Below, in pieces: positions 63,907 through 64,000 of a stretch of 64,000 nucleotides of DNA. The DNA is from Demequina sediminis. GTDB lineage: Bacteria; Actinomycetota; Actinomycetes; Actinomycetales; Demequinaceae. A program made the position numbers and the translations under genes. Numbering within the stretch: position 1 is the first letter of the stretch; every line of letters starts with the position of its first letter. Location: the NCBI RefSeq assembly GCF_030296675.1, contig NZ_AP027736.1, positions 2,604,001 to 2,668,000 of the forward strand, written 5' to 3'. A model generated the notes under the pieces. That model was given only the letters and a program-made list of their open reading frames with translations, was not told the DNA's origin and searched no databases.

Positions 63907-64000
63907 CCGGTGTCCCCGGCCCGGCTCGAGCGGGCTGGCATCCACAGCAGGGACGATGCTGGGGCTCCGGCGCGCGCGCCCCGGCACCCTCGAGGGGTGG
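63907..64000 (+). other. Intergenic end of the window
   Basis: 94 bases after lpqB. An in-frame GTG at 63910 opens to the window edge; 30 codons are too few to call a gene. A GGACGATGC word is at 63951. Confidence 0.4.

Noticed and set aside
63910-64000. Start of a further gene after lpqB
   Set aside because: Only 30 open codons to the edge, no ribosome site and no recognisable motif.

Overview
The window is very GC-rich (GC-biased third codon positions, frequent GTG starts) and almost completely coding. It carries hallmark actinobacterial genes: adnA/adnB, uvrD2 with an HRDC domain, two WhiB regulators, mtrA-mtrB-lpqB, UPF0182, DUF3107, DUF3152, DUF3499 and LCP ligases. From memory, the blocks match regions around Rv3193c-Rv3220c, Rv3243c-Rv3277 and Rv3691-Rv3695 of Mycobacterium tuberculosis. 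There are no mycolate genes, and pentulose kinase, DUF58 and GtrA families are present, so I suggest Micrococcales (Cellulomonas/Demequina-like). The genus is inference only. No prophage, insertion sequence or CRISPR array is seen, and no stretch over 300 bases lacks a gene.

Layout. 1-14.4 kb: PHP phosphoesterase, DEAD-box RNA helicase, DUF3107, DUF3152, then a DNA-repair block (adnA, adnB, kinase-like gene, nudC, uvrD2). 14.4-22 kb: ThiF-like protein, DUF5679 zinc ribbon, DUF2342 metalloprotease-like protein, PDZ-Lon protease, UPF0182, DUF4328 and an initiator tRNA. 22-31 kb: FGGY kinase, patatin, two APC permeases, DUF427, paired crcB, DUF2505, then pdtaS facing whiB1. 31-39.6 kb: a small membrane protein, an orphan FHA/FtsK-EccC-like ATPase, a GT-C membrane protein, a two-component pair and gtrA. 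39.6-52.3 kb: purK-purE, two LCP proteins, whiB2, a large glycosyltransferase with DUF5719, zincin-like protein, DUF3499, manB and a CDF transporter. 52.3-59.8 kb: RDD and spoIIM facing a tightly overlapping five-gene MoxR/DUF58/DUF4350/DUF4129 operon. 59.8-64 kb: mtrA-mtrB-lpqB.

How the genes fit together. AdnAB and UvrD2 act on DNA ends. LCP proteins, GtrA, GT2, GT-C, ManB and MtrAB-LpqB serve the cell envelope and its control. WhiB1/PdtaS and WhiB2 are global regulators. Many genes are preceded by an xANNNT box 6-8 bases before the start codon, which indicates widespread leaderless transcription.

Caution for users. Nine reading-frame breaks in eight genes (adnA twice, DUF4328, crcB1, lcp1, DUF5719, RDD, spoIIM, mtrB) are all repaired by adding one base to a G/C run of five (six in crcB1). 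A tenth, in manB, is of a different kind. The nine look like homopolymer errors in the assembly rather than real pseudogenes. Coordinates here span the whole intended gene.
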